NCBI RefSeq assembly: GCF_051401765.1 | Contig: NW_027480423.1 | Location: 18,724,001 to 18,788,000 of the forward strand | DNA length: 64,000 bases | Direction: 5' to 3' | Source of the DNA: Calliopsis andreniformis | Lineage: Eukaryota; Arthropoda; Insecta; Hymenoptera; Andrenidae | In this document: piece after piece, positions 11,505 to 25,055 of the stretch | Position numbering within the stretch: the first letter of the stretch is position 1 | How the letters are laid out: each line of letters begins with the position of its first letter | Translations under genes and position numbers: made by a program | The notes under the pieces: generated by a model | The model's input: only the letters and a program-made list of their open reading frames with translations | Database searches by the model: none | What the model was told of the DNA's origin: nothing

Positions 11505-14500
11505 CCAGTATGAAACTTATGGTCATTTCTACTTTCCGAGCAACCTAGGATTCACTCTAGGGCGTTGCTCCACCAGATCGAATAGTTAGGTCCTTAGAAG
11601 TAAACGCCAGAAGCATAAAATACGATATAAATACAAAAGCGTTTCCATCGTATAAAACGAATAATTGCAACAAGTGTGAAAGTTATGGTCATTTCTACAT
11701 TCCGAGCAACCTAGGATTCACTCTAGGGCGTTGCTCCACCAGATCGAATAGTTAGGTCCTTAGAAGTAAACGCGAGATGCATAAAATACGATATAACTAC
11801 AACAGCGTTTCCATCGTGTAAAACGAATAATTGCAACCAGTGTGAAAGTTATGGTCATTTCTACATTCCGAGGAACCTAGGATTCGCTCTAGGGCGTTGC
11901 TCCACCAGATCGAATAGTTAGGTCCTTAGAAGTCAACGCCAGAAGCATAAAATACAATATAAATACAACAGCTTTTCCATCGTATAAAACGAATAACTGC
12001 AACCAGTATGAAACTTATGGTCATTTCTATTTTCCGAGCAACCTAGACTTCACCCTAGGGCGTTGCTCCAACGGATTGAATAGTTAGGGCCTTAAAAGTC
12101 AACGCCCGAACCATAAAATGCAAAAAAAATGCAACAGCGTTTCCATCGTATAAAACGAATAATTGCAACAAGTGTGAAAGTTATGGTCATATCTAAATTC
12201 CGAGAAACCTAGGCTTCACTCTAGGGCGTTGCTCCACCAGATGGAGTAGTTAGTGCCTCAGAAGTCAACGCCAGAAGCATAAAATACAATATAAATACAA
12301 CAGCTTTTCCGTCGTATAAAACGAATAATTGCAACCAGTATGAAACTTATGGTCATTTCTACTTTCCGAGCTACCTAGGCTTCACCCTAGGGCGTTGCTC
12401 CAACAGATTGAATTGTTAGGGCCTTAGAAGTCTACGCCCGAACCATAAAATACAAAAAAAATACAACAGTGTTTCCATCATATAACAGGAATAATTTCGA
12501 CCGGTTTGAAAGTGATAGCCAATTCTACGTTCCGGGCAACCTAGGCTTCACTCTAGGGCGTTGCTCCACCAGATCGAATAGTTAGTGCCTTAGAAGTCAA
12601 CGCCAGAAGCATAAAATACGACATAAATACAACAGATTTTCCATCGTATAAAACGAATAATTGCAACCAGTGTGAAAGTAATGGTCGTTCCTACGTTCCG
12701 AGCACCCTAGGCGTCACTTTAGGGCGTTGCTCCACCACATCTAATAGCTACGGCCTTAGAAGTCAACGCCAGAGGCATAAAGTACAATATAAGTACAACA
12801 GCGTTTCCATCGTATAAAACGAATAATTGCAACCAGTGTGAAAGTTATAGTCATTTCTACATTCCGAGCAACCTAGGATTCACTCTAGGGCGTTGCTCCA
12901 CCAGATCGAATAGTTAGGTCCTTAGAAGTAAACGCCAGAAGCATAAAATACGATATAGCTACAACAGCGTTTCCATCGTATAAGACGAATAATTGCAACC
13001 AGTGTGAAAGTTATGGTCATTTCTACATTCCGAGCAACCTAGGATTCACTCTAGGGCGTTGCTCCACCAGATCGGGTAGTTAGGTCCTTAGAAGTAAACG
13101 CCAGAAACATAAAATACGATATAAATACAACAGCTTTTCCATCGTATAAAACGAATAATTGCAACCAGTGTGAAAGTTATGGTCATTTCTACATTCCGAG
13201 CAGCCTAGGATTCACTCTAGGGCGTTGCTCCACCAGATCGAATAGCTACGGCCTTAGAAGTCAACGCCCGAAGCATAAATTGCAATATAAATACAACAGC
13301 GTTTCCATCATATAACCGGAATAATTGCAACCAATTTGGAAAGTGATGGCCAATTCTGCGTTCCGGGCAACCTAGGCTTCACTCTAGGGCGTTGCTCCAC
13401 CATATCGAATAGTTAGTGCCTTAGAAGTCAACGCCCGAAGCATAAATTGCAATAAAAATACAACAGTGTTTCCATCGTATAAAACGAATAATTGCAACCA
13501 GTATGAAACTTATGGTCATTTCTACTTTCCGAGCAAGCTAGGCTTCACCATAGGGCGTTGCTCCAACAGATTGAATAGTTAGGACCTTAGAAGTGAACGC
13601 CCGTACCATAAAATGCAAAAAAAATACAACAGTGTTTCCATCATATAACAGGAATAATTGCAACCAGTTTGAAAGTGATGGCCAATTCTACGTTCCGGGC
13701 AAACTAGGCTTCTATCTAGGGCATTGCTCCACCAGATCGAATAGATAGTGCCTTAGAAGTCAACGCCAGAAGCATAAAATACGATATAAATACAACAGCT
13801 TTTCCATCGTATAAAACGAATAATTGCAACCAGTGTGAAAGTTATGGTCATTTCTACATTCCGAGCACCCTAGGCGTCACTCTAGGGCGTTGCTCCACCA
13901 CATCTAATAGCTACGGCCTTAGAAGTCAACGCCCGAAGCATAAATTGCAATATAAATACAACAGCGTTTCCATCGTATAAAACGAATAATTGCAACCAGT
14001 GTGAAGGTTATGGTCATTTCTACATTCCGAGCAACCTAGGATTCACTTTAGGGCGTTGCTCCACCAGATCGAATAGTTAGGTCCTTAGAAGTAAACGCCA
14101 GCAGCATAAAATACGATATAAATACAACAGCTTTTCCATCGTATAAAAGGAATAATTGCAAACAGTGTGAAAGTAATGGTCATTTCTACGTTCCGGGCAA
14201 GCTAGGCTTCACCCTAGGCTGTTGTTCCACCAGATCGAATAGTTAGGGCCTAAGAAGTGAACGCCAGAAGCATAAAATGCAATAAAAATACAACAGTTTT
14301 TCCATCGTATAACAAGATTAATTGCAACCAGTTTGAAAGTGATGGTAATTTGTCCTTTCCGGGCAACCTAGGCTTCACTCTAGGGCGTTGCTCCACTAGA
14401 TCGAATAGTTAGGGCCTTAGAAGTCAACGCCAGAAGCATAAAATACAATATAAATACAACAGTTTTTCCATCGTATAAAACGAATAATTGCAACCATTAT

Positions 14501-14670
14501 GAAACTTATGGTCATTTCTACTTTCCGAGCAACCTAGGCTTCACCCTAGGGCGTTGCTCCAGCAGATTGAATAGTTAGGGCCTTAAATGTCAACGCCCGA
14601 AGCATAAAATGCAATAAAAATACAACATCGTTTCCATCGTATAAAACGAATAATTGCAACCAGTATGAAA

Positions 14671-15997
14671 CATATGGTCATTTCTACTTTCCGAGCAAGC
14701 TAGGCTTCACCATAGGGCGTTGCTCCAACAGATTGAATAGTTAGGACCTTAGAAGTGAACGCCCGAACCATAAAATGCAAAAAAAATACAACAGTGTTTC
14801 CATCATATAACAGGAATAATTGCAACCAGTTTGAAAGTGATGGCCAATTCTACGTTCCGGGCAAACTAGGCTTCTATCTAGGGCATTGCTCCACCAGATC
14901 GAATAGATAGTGCCTTAGAAGTCAACGCCAGAAGCATAAAATACGATATAAATACAACAGCTTTTCCATCGTATAAAACGAATAATTGCAACCAGTGTGA
15001 AACTTATGGTCATTTCTACATTCCGAGCAGCCTAGGATTCACTCTAGGGCGTTGCTCCACCAGATCGAATAGTTAGCGCCTTAGAAGTCAACGCCAGAAG
15101 CATAAAATAAAATATAAATACAACAGTGTTTCCATCATATAACAGGAATAATTGCAACCAATTTGGAAAGTGATGGCCAATTCTGCGTTCCGGGCAACCT
15201 AGGCGTCACTCTAGGGCGTTGCTCCACCATATCGAATAGTTAGTGCCTCAGAAGTCAACGCCAGAAGCATAAAATACAATATAAATACAACAGCTTTTCC
15301 ATCGTATAAAACGAATAATTGCAACCAGTATGAAACTTATGGTCATTTCTACTTTCCTAGCAACCGAGGCTTCACCCTAGGGCGTTGCTCCAATAGATTA
15401 AATAGTTAGGGCCTTAGACTCTACGCCCGAGACATAAAATGCAAGAAAAATACAACAGTGTTTCCATCGTATAACAGGAATAATTGCTACCAGATTGAAA
15501 GTGATGGCCAATTCTACGTTCCGGGCAACCTAGGCTTCACTCTAGTGCGTTTCTCCACCAGATCGCATAGTTAGCGCCTTAGAAGTCAACGCCAGAAGCA
15601 TAAAGTACAATATAAATACAACAGCTTTTCCATCGTATAAAACGAATAATTGCAACCAGTGTGAAAGTTATGGTCATTTCTACATTCCGAGCAACCTAGG
15701 ATTCACTCTAGGGCGTTGCTCTACCAGATCGAATAGTTAGGTCCTTAGAAGTAAACGCCAGAAGCATAAAATACGATATAACTACAACAGCGTTTCCATC
15801 GTATAAGACGAATAATTGCAACCAGTGTGAAAGTTATGGTCATTTCTACATTCCGAGCAACCTAGGATTCACTCTAGGGCGTTGCTCCACCAGATCGGGT
15901 AGTTAGGTCCTTAGAAGTAAACGCCAGAAGCATAAAATACGGTATAAATACAACAGCTTTTCCATCGTATAAAACGAATAATTGCAACCAGTGTGAA
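14671..15997 (+). repeat. 8-monomer HOR, copy 1 (1328-bp unit)
   Basis: This unit matches 15998-17325 at an offset of exactly 1328 bp (8 x 166). Anchors include the block starting 'ctccaacagattgaatag' at 14723 and 16051, and 'taattgctaccagattg' at 15481 and 16809. Monomer order includes B, D (the 'ttctatctaggg' type), the 167-bp 'ccaatttgg' variant, an unusual 'gactctacgcccgagacat' monomer and two E monomers. Confidence 0.85.
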
Positions 15998-17325
15998 ACT
16001 TATGGTCATTTCTACTTTCCGAGCAAGCTAGGCTTCACCATAGGGCGTTGCTCCAACAGATTGAATAGTTAGGACCTTAGAAGTGAACGCCCGAACCATA
16101 AAATGCAAAAAAAATACAACAGTGTTTCCATCATATAACAGGAATAATTGCAACCAGTTTGAAAGTGATGGCCAATTCTACGTTCCGGGCAAACTAGGCT
16201 TCTATCTAGGGCATTGCTCCACCAGATCGAATAGATCGTGCCTTAGAAGTCAACGCCAGAAGCATAAAATACGATATAAATACAACAGCTTTTCCATCGT
16301 ATAAAACGAATAATTGCAACCAGTGTGAAAGTTATGGTCATTTCTACATACCGAGCAGCCTAGGATTCACTCTAGGGCATTGCTCCACCAGATCGAATAG
16401 TTAGCGCCTTAGAAGTCAACGCCAGAAGCATAAAATAAAATATAAATACAACAGTGTTTCCATCATATAACAGGAATAATTGCAACCAATTTGGAAAGTG
16501 ATGGCCAATTCTGCGTTCCGGGCAACCTAGACGTCACTCTAGGGCGTTGCTCCACCATATCGAATAGTTAGTGCCTTAGAAGTCAACGCCAGAAGCACAA
16601 AATACAATATAAATACAACAGCTTTTCCATCGTATAAAACGAATAATTGCAACCAGTATGAAACTTATGGTCATTTCTACTTTCCTAGCAACCTAGGCTT
16701 CACCCTAGGGCGTTGCTCCAATAGATTAAATAGTTAGGGCCTTAGACTCTACGCCCGAGACATAAAATGCAAAAAAAATACAACAGTGTTTCCATCGTAT
16801 AACAGGAATAATTGCTACCAGATTGAAAGTGATGGCCAATTCTACGTTCCGGGCAACCTAGGCTTCACTCTAGTGCGTTTCTCCACCAGATCGCATAGTT
16901 AGCGCCTTAGAAGTCAACGCCAGAAGCATAAAGTACAATATAAATACAACAGCTTTTCCATCGTATAAAACGAATAATTGCAACCAGTGTGAAAGTTATG
17001 GTCATTTCTACATTCCGAGCAACCTAGGATTCACTCTAGGGCGTTGCTCTACCAGATCGAATAGTTAGGTCCTTAGAAGTAAACGCCAGAAGCATAAAAT
17101 ACGATATAACTACAACAGCGTTTCCATCGTATAAGACGAATAATTGCAACCAGTGTGAAAGTTATGGTAATTTCTACATTCCGAGCAACCTAGGATTCAC
17201 TCTAGGGCGTTGCTCCACCAGATCGGGTAGTTAGGTCCTTAGAAGTAAACGCCAGAAGCATAAAATACGGTATAAATACAACAGCTTTTCCATCGTATAA
17301 AACGAATAATTGCAACCAGTGTGAA
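15998..17325 (+). repeat. 8-monomer HOR, copy 2
   Basis: Second copy of the preceding unit. The few differences seen by eye include 'agatcgtgcc' for 'agatagtgcc' near 16227 and 'cctagacgtc' for 'cctaggcgtc' near 16528. Similarity at this offset stops near 17329, where the array switches to the block shared with 9.8-11.5 kb. The HOR is therefore limited to two tandem copies. Confidence 0.85.
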
Positions 17326-20300
17326 AGTTATGGTCATTTCTACATTCCGAGCAGCCTAGGATTCACTCTAGGGCGTTGCTCCACCAGATCGAATAGTTAG
17401 CGCCTTAGAAGTCAACGCCAGAAGCATAAAATACAATATAAATACAACAGTGTTTCCATCATATAACCGGAATAATTGCAACCAATTTGGAAAGTGATGG
17501 CCAATTCTGCGTTCCGGGCAACCTAGGCTTCACTCTAGGGCGTTGCTCCACCATATCGAATAGTTAGTGCCTTAGAAGTCAACGCCAGAAGCATAAAATA
17601 CAATATAAATACAACAGCTTTTCCATCGTATAAAACGAATAATTGCAACCAGTGTGAAAGTTTTGGTCATTTCTACATTCCGAGCAACCTAGGATTCACT
17701 CTAGGGCGTTGCTCCACCGTATCGAATAGTTAGTGCCTTAGAAGTCAACGCCAGAAGCATAAAATACAATATAAATACAACAGCTTTTCCATCGTATAAA
17801 ACGAATAATTGCAACCAGTGTGAAAGTTATGGTCATTTCTACATTCCGAGCAACCTAGGATTCACTCTAGGGCGTTGCTCCACCAGATCGAATAGTTAGG
17901 TCCTTAGAAGTAAACGCCAGAAGCATAAAATACGATATAAATACAACAGCTTTTCCATTGTATAAAAGGAATAATTGCAAACAGTGTGAAAGTAATGGTC
18001 ATTTCTACGTTCCAGGCAAGCTAGGCTTCACCCTAGGGCGTTGCTCCAGCAGATTGAATAGTTAGGGCCTTAGATGTCAACGCCCGAAGCATAAAATGCA
18101 ATAAAAATACAACAGTGTTTCCATCGTATAAAACGAATAATTGCAACCAGTATGAAACTTATGGTCATTTCTACTTTCCGAGCAAGCTAGGCTTCACCAT
18201 AGGGCGTTGCTCCAACAGATTGAATAGTTAGGACTTTAGAAGCGAACGCCCGAACCATAAAATGCAAAAAAAATACAACAGTGTTTCCATCATATAACAG
18301 GAATAATTGCAACCAGTTTGAAAGTGATGGCCAATTCTACGTTCCGGGCAAACTAGGCTTCTATCTAGGGCATTGCTCCACCAGATCGAATAGATAGTGC
18401 CTTAGAAGTCAACGCCAGAAGCGTAAAATACGATATAAATACAACAGCTTTTCCATCGTATAAAACGAATAATTGCAACCAGTGTGAAAGTTATGGTCAT
18501 TTCTACATTCCGAGCACCCTAGGCGTCACTCTAGGGCGTTGCTCCACCACATCTAATAGCTACGGCCTTAGAAGTCAACGCCAGATGCATAAAGTACAAT
18601 ATAAATACAACAGCGTTTCCATCGTATAAAACGAATAATTGCAACCAGTGTGAAAGTTATGGTCATTTCTACATTCCGAGCAACCTAGGATTCACTCTAG
18701 GGCGTTGCTCCACCAGATCGAATAGTTAGGTCCTTAGAAGTAAAGGCCAGAAGCATAAAATACGATATCAATACAACAGCGTTTCCATCGTATAAAACGA
18801 ATAATTGCTACCAGTGTGAAAGTTATGGTCATTTCTACATTCCGAGCAACCTAGGAATCACTCTAGGCCGTTGCTCCACCAGATCGAATAGTTAGGTCCT
18901 TAGGAGTAAACGCCAGAAACATAAAATACGATATAAATACAACAGCTTTTCCATCGTATAAAAGGAATAATTGCAAAACAGTGTGAAAGTAATGGTCATT
19001 TCTACGTTCCGGGCAAGCTAGGCTTCACCCAAGGCTGTTGTTCCACCAGATCGAATAGTTAGGGCCTAAGAAGCGAACGCCCGAACCATAAAATGCAAAA
19101 AAAATACAACAGTGTTTCCATCATATAACAGGAATAATTGCAACCAGTTTGAAAGTGATGGCCAATTCTACGTTCCGGGCAACCTAGGCGTCACTCTAGG
19201 GCGTTGCTCCACCAGATCGAATTGTTAGTGCCTTAGAAGTCAACGCCAGAAGCATAAAATACGATATAAATACAACAGCTTTTCCATCGTATAAAAGGAT
19301 TAATTGCAACCAGTTTGAACGTGATGGTCATTTCTCCTTTCCGGGCAACCTAGGCTTCACTCTAGGGCGTTGCTCCACTAGATCGAATAGTTAATGCCGT
19401 AGAAGTCAACGCCAGAAGCATAAAATACAATATAAATACAACAGTTTTTCCATCGCATGAAACAAATAATTGCAATCAGTATGAAACTTATGGTCATTTC
19501 TACGTTCCGAGCAACCTAAGCTTCACCCTAGGGCGTTGCTCCAACGGATTGAATAGTTAGGGCCTTAGAAGTCAATGCCCGAACCATAAAATGCAAAAAA
19601 AATACAACAGCGTTTCCATCATATAACAGGAATAATTGCAACCAGTTTGAAAGTGATGGCCAATTCTACGTTCCGGGCAACCTAGGCTTCACTCTAGGGC
19701 GTTGCTCCACCAGATCGAATAGTTAGTGCCTTAGCAGTCAACGCCAGAAGCATAAAATACGATGTAAATACAACAGCTCTTCCATCGTATAAAACGAATA
19801 ATTGCAACCAGTGTGAAAGTAATGGTCATTCCTACGTTCCGAGCACCCTAGGCGTCACTCTAGGGCGTTCCTCCACCACATCTAATAGCTACGGCCTTAG
19901 AAGTCAACGCCAGAGGCATAAAGTACAATATATATACAACGGCGTTTCCATCGTATAAAACGAATAATTGCAACCAGTGTGAATGTTATGGTCATTTCTA
20001 CATTCCGAGCAACCTAGGATTCACTCTAGGGTGTTGCTCCACCAGATCGAATAGTTAGGTCCTTAGAAGTAAACGCCTGAAGCATAAAATACAATATAAA
20101 TACAACAGTTTTTCCATCGTATAAAACGAATAATTGCAACCAGTATGAAACTTATGGTCATTTCTACTTTCCGAGCAAGTTAGGCTTCACCCTAGGGCGT
20201 TGCTCCAACAGATTGAATGGTTAGGGCCTTAGAAGTCAACGCCCGAAGCATAAAATGCAATAAAAAAAAACAGTGTTTCGATCGTATAAAACGAATAATT

Positions 20301-22689
20301 GCAACCAGTATGAAACTTATGGTCATTTCTACTTTCCGAGCAAGCTAGGCTTCACCATAGGGCGTTGCTCCACCAGATAGAATAGTTAGTGAATTAGAAG
20401 TCAACGCCAGAGGCATAAAGTACAATATAAATACAACAGCGTTTCCATCGTCTAAAACGAATAATTGCAACCAGTGTGAAAGTTATGGTCATTTCTACAT
20501 TCCGAGCAACCTAGGATTCACTCTAGGGCGTTGCTCCACCAGATCGAATAGGTAGGTCCTTAGAAGTAAACGCCAGAAGCATAAAATACGATATAAATAC
20601 AACAGCTTTTCCATCGTTTAAAACGAATAATTGCAACCAGTGTGAAAGTAATGGTCATTTCTACGTTCCGAGCACCCTAGGCGTCACTCTAGGGCGTTGC
20701 TCCACCACATCTAATAGCTATGGCCTTAGAAGTGAACGCCAGAGGCATAAAGTACAATATAAATACAACAGCGTTTCCATCGTATAAAACGAATAATTGC
20801 AACCAGTGTGAAAGTTATGGTCATTTCTACATTCCGAGCAACCTAGGATTCACTTTAGGGCGTTGCTCCACCAGATCGTATAGTTAGGTCCTTAGAAGTA
20901 AACGCCAGCAGCATAAAATACGATATAAATACAACAGTTTTTCCATCGTATAAAACGAATAATTACAACCAGTATGAAACTTATGGTCATTTCTACTTTC
21001 CGAGCATGTTAGGCTTCACCCTAGGGCGTTGCTCCAACAGATTGAATGGTTAGGGCCTTAGAAGTCAACGCCCGAAGCATAAAATGCAATAAGAATACAA
21101 CAGTGTTTCCATCGTATAAAACGAATAATTGCAACCAGTATGAAACTTATGGTCATTTCTACTTTCCGAGCAAGCTAGGCTCCACCATAGGGCGTTGCTC
21201 CACCAGATAGAATAGTTAGTGCCTTAGAAGTCAACGCCAGAAGCATAAAATACAATATAAATACAACAGTTTTTCCATCGTATAAAACAAATAATTGCAA
21301 CCAGTATGAATCCTATGGTCATTTCTACTTTCCGAGCAACCTAGGCTTCACCCTAGTGCGTTGCTCCAACGGATTGAATAGTTAGGGCCTTAGAAGTCAA
21401 CGCCCGAACCATAAAATGCAAAAAAAATACAACAGCGTTTCCATCGTATAAAACGAATAATTGCAACAAATGTGAAAGTTATGGTCATTTCTACATTCCG
21501 AGCAACCTAGGCTTCACTCTAGGGCGTTGCTCCACCAGATCGAATTGATAGTGCCTCAGAGGTCAACGCCAGAAGCATAAAATACAATAAAATACAACAG
21601 CTTTTCCAACGTATAAAACGAATAATTGCAACCAGTATGAAGCATATGGTCATTTCTACTTTCCGAGCAACCTAGGCTTCACCCTAGGGCGTTGCTCCAA
21701 CAGATTGAATAGTTAGGGCCTTAGAAGTCTACGCCCGAACCATAAAATACAAAAAAAATACAACAGTGTTTCCATCATATAACAGGAATAATTTCGACCA
21801 GTTTGAAAGTGATGGCCATTTCTACGTTTCGGGCAACCTAGGCTTCACTCTAGGGCGTTGCTCCACCAGATCGAATAGTTAGTGCCTTAGAAGTCAACGC
21901 CAGAAGCATAAAATACGATATAAATACAACAGCTTTTCCATCGTATAAAACGAATAATTGCAACCAGTGTGAAAGTTATGGTCATTTCTACATTCCGAGC
22001 AACCTAGGATTCACTCTAGGGCGTTGCTCCACCAGATCGAATAGTTAGGTACTTAGAAGTCAACGCCAGAAGCATAAAATAAAATATAAATACAACAGCT
22101 TTTCGATCGTATAAAACGAATAATTGCAACCAGTGTGAAAGTTATGGTCATTTCTACATTCCGAGCAGCCTAGGATTCACTCTAGGGCGTTGCTCCACCA
22201 GATCGAATAGTTAGGTCCTTAGAAGTAAACGCCAGAAGCATAAAATACGATATAAATACAACAGCGTTTCCATCGTATCAAACGAATAATTGCAACCAGT
22301 GTGAAAGTTATGGTCATTTCTACATTCCGGGCAACCTAGGCTTCACTCTAGGGCGTTGCTCCACAAGATCGAATAGCTAGGGCCTTAGAAGTCAACGCCC
22401 GAAGCATAAAATGCAATAAAAATACAACAGTGTTTCCATCGTATAAAACGAATAATTGCAGCAAGTGTGAAAGTTATGGTCATTTCTACATTCCGAGCAA
22501 CCTATGATTCACTCTAGGGCGTTGCTCCACCAGATCGAATAGTTAGGGCCTTAGAAGTCAACGCCCGAAGCATAAAATGCAATAAAAATACAACAGTGTT
22601 TCCATCGTATAAAACGAATAATTGCAACCAGTATGAAACTTATGGTCATTTCTACTTTCCGAGCAAGCTAGGCTTCACCATAGGGCGTT
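17326..22689 (+). repeat. Patchwork of copied blocks
   Basis: Only satellite is present. The first part (to about 18810) is the copy of 9.8-11.5 kb. From about 20.9 to 22.0 kb the sequence follows 7.1-8.3 kb, sharing 'gagcatgttaggcttcac', 'ccaccagata(c/g)aatag', 'acaaataattgcaacc' and 'gcctcagaggtc', but lacks about two monomers present near 7.5-7.65 kb. Between about 18.8 and 20.9 kb, E, F, B and D monomers follow without a clear long-range partner. Confidence 0.8.
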
Positions 22690-22755
22690 GCTCCAGCAGA
22701 TTGAATAGTTAGGACCTTAGAAGTGAACGCCCGAACCATAAAATGCAAAAAAAAT
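22590..22755 (+). repeat. Monomer subfamily B ('agtatgaaacttatgg' type)
   Basis: Example of the subfamily marked by 'agtatgaaacttatgg', 'ctactttccgagc', 'ttcaccctaggg' or 'ttcaccataggg', 'ccaacagattgaatag' (CpG lost in 'gatcgaat') and a tail 'cgcccgaaccataaaatgc' followed by a short A run. It is usually followed by a subfamily D monomer. The order B then D is kept across most of the window, giving a dimer-like register beneath the larger HORs. Confidence 0.85.
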
Positions 22756-24017
22756 ACAACAGTGTTTCCATCAAATAACAGGAATAATTGCAACCAGTTT
22801 GAAAGTGATGGCCAATTCTACGTTCCGGGCAAACTAGGCTTCTATCTAGGGCGTTGCTCCACCAGTACGAATAGATAGTGCCTTAGAGGTCAACGCCAGA
22901 AGCATAAAATAAAATATAAATACAACAGTCTTTCCATCGTATAAAACGAATAATTGCAACCAGTATGAAACTTATGGTCATTTCTACTTTCCGAGCAACC
23001 TAGGCTTCACCCTAGAGCCTTGCTCCAACAGATTGAATGGCTAGGGCCTTAGAAGTCAACGCCTGAACCATAAAATGCAAAAAAAAAAAACTGTGTTTCC
23101 ATCATAAAACAGGAATAATTGCAACCAATTTGGAAAGTGATGGCCAATTCTACGTTCCGGGCAACCTAGGCTTCACTCTAGGGCGTTGCTCCACCATATG
23201 GAATAGTTAGTGCCTTAGAAGTCAACGCCAGAAGCATAAAATACAATATAAATACAACAGCATTTCCATCGTATAAAACGAATAATTGCAACCAGTATGA
23301 AACTTATGGTCATTTCTACTTTCCTAGCAACCTAGGCTTCACACTAGGGCGTTGCTCCAACAGATTGAATAGTTAGGGCCTTAGAACTCTACGCCCGAGC
23401 CATAAAATGCAAAAAAAATACAACAGTGTTTCCACCATATAACAGGAATAATTGCGACCAGTTTGCAAGTGATGGCCAATTCTACGTTCCGGGCAACCTA
23501 GGCTTCACTCTAGGGCGTTGCTCCAACAGATCGAATAGTTAGTGCCTTAGAAGTCAACGCCAGAAGCATAAAATACAATATAAATACAACAGCTTTTCGA
23601 TCGTATAAAACGAATAATTGCAACCAGTGTGAAAGTTATGGTCATTTCTACATTCCGAGCAGCCTAGGATTCACTCTAGGGCGTTGCTCCACCAGATCGA
23701 ATAGTTAGGTCCTTAGAAGTAAACGCCCGAACCATAAAATGCAAAAAAAATACAACAGCGTTTCCATCGTATAAAACGAATAATTGCAACAAGTGTGAAA
23801 GTTATGGTCATTTCTACATTCCGAGCAACCTAGGCTTCACTCTAGGGCGTTGCTCCACCAGATCGAATAGTTAGTGCCTCAGAGGTCAACGCCAGAAGCA
23901 TAAAATACAATATAAATACAACAGCTTTTCCATCGTATAAAACGAATAATTGCAACCAGTATGAAACTTATGGTCATTTCTACTTTCCGAGCAACCTAGG
24001 CTTCACCCTAGGGCGTT
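22690..24017 (+). repeat. A-run cassette, copy 1 (8 monomers, 1328 bp)
   Basis: First of seven occurrences of an 8-monomer cassette. Its markers in order are 'ttctatctaggg' with 'cagtacgaatag', 'ccctagagccttgctcc' with 'gaatggctagg', a monomer with 12 A residues before 'ctgtgtttcc' (near 23079-23090), 'ccatatggaatag', 'cacactagggcg' with 'gaactctacgcccgag', 'tttccaccatat' and 'cttttcgatcg'. The next copy begins 1328 bp on. Confidence 0.85.
22756..22921 (+). repeat. Monomer subfamily D ('agtttgaaagtgatggcc' type)
   Basis: Example of the subfamily marked by 'gtgtttccatca' (CpG of 'catcgta' lost), 'aacaggaataattg', 'agtttgaaagtgatggcc' and 'aattctacgttccggg'. It generally follows a subfamily B monomer. 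This copy carries the 'ctaggcttctatctaggg' variant also seen near 11.05, 13.7, 14.87, 16.2, 18.35 and 24.17 kb, which makes it a useful marker for tracing block copies. Confidence 0.8.
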
Positions 24018-25055
24018 GCTCCAACAGATTGAATAGTTAGGACCTTAGAAGTGAACGCCCGAACCATAAAATGCAAAAAAAATACAACAGTGTTTCCATC
24101 AAATAACAGGAATAATTGCAACCAGTTTGAAAGTGATGGCCAATTCTACGTTCCGGGCAAACTAGGCTTCTATCTAGGGCGTTGCTCCACCAGTACGAAT
24201 AGATAGTGCCTTAGAGGTCAACGCCAGAAGCATAAAATAAAATATAAATACAACAGTCTTTCCATCGTATAAAACGAATAATTGCAACCAGTATGAAACT
24301 TATGGTCATTTCTACTTTCCGAGCAACCTAGGCTTCACCCTAGAGCCTTGCTCCAACAGATTGAATGGCTAGGGCCTTAGAAGTCAACGCCTGAACCATA
24401 AAATGCAAAAAAAAAAAACTGTGTTTCCATCATAAAACAGGAATAATTGCAACCAATTTGGAAAGTGATGGCCAATTCTACGTTCCGGGCAACCTAGGCT
24501 TCACTCTAGGGCGTTGCTCCACCATATGGAATAGTTAGTGCCTTAGAAGTCAACGCCAGAAGCATAAAATACAATATAAATACAACAGCATTTCCATCGT
24601 ATAAAACGAATAATTGCAACCAGTATGAAACTTATGGTCATTTCTACTTTCCTAGCAACCTAGGCTTCACACTAGGGCGTTGCTCCAACAGATTGAATAG
24701 TTAGGGCCTTAGAACTCTACGCCCGAGCCATAAAATGCAAAAAAAATACAACAGTGTTTCCACCATATAACAGGAATAATTGCGACCAGTTTGCAAGTGA
24801 TGGCCAATTCTACGTTCCGGGCAACCTAGGCTTCACTCTAGGGCGTTGCTCCAACAGATCGAATAGTTAGTGCCTTAGAAGTCAACGCCAGAAGCATAAA
24901 ATACAATATAAATACAACAGCTTTTCGATCGTATAAAACGAATAATTGCAACCAGTGTGAAAGTTATGGTCATTTCTACATTCCGAGCAGCCTAGGATTC
25001 ACTCTAGGGCGTTGCTCCACCAGATCGAATAGTTAGGTCCTTAGAAGTAAACGCC
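24018..25055 (+). repeat. A-run cassette, copy 2 (partial)
   Basis: Repeats copy 1 at offset 1328 until about 25055, where copy 1 continues with 'cgcccgaaccat' and this copy continues with 'cgccagaagcat'. The A run is 12 nt. The last one to two monomers of the 8-monomer unit are replaced by a run of E-type monomers. Confidence 0.85.

Larger units (their letters stand above)
5081..14670 (+). repeat. Patchwork of E, F, B and D monomers with local duplications
   Basis: There is no gene or non-satellite sequence here. After about 5.1 kb the 'attgctaccag' flavour gives way to E, F, B and D monomers in short ordered runs. Recognisable repeats inside it are about 8480-9130 with 9645-10294 (offset 1164, seven monomers plus 2), and about 10770-11270 with 13425-13935 (offset 2658, sixteen monomers plus 2). 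The private marker 'gatcgggtag' appears at 8755, 9915 and 13072, then again at 15895 and 17221. Overall this stretch is less regular than its neighbours. Confidence 0.85.

Noticed and set aside
23079..23090. A-run as the poly-A tail of a retroposed insert
   Set aside because: It sits at the normal monomer position where other copies have 'caataaaaatac', there is no target-site duplication and no inserted sequence. It is an expanded A-rich stretch.
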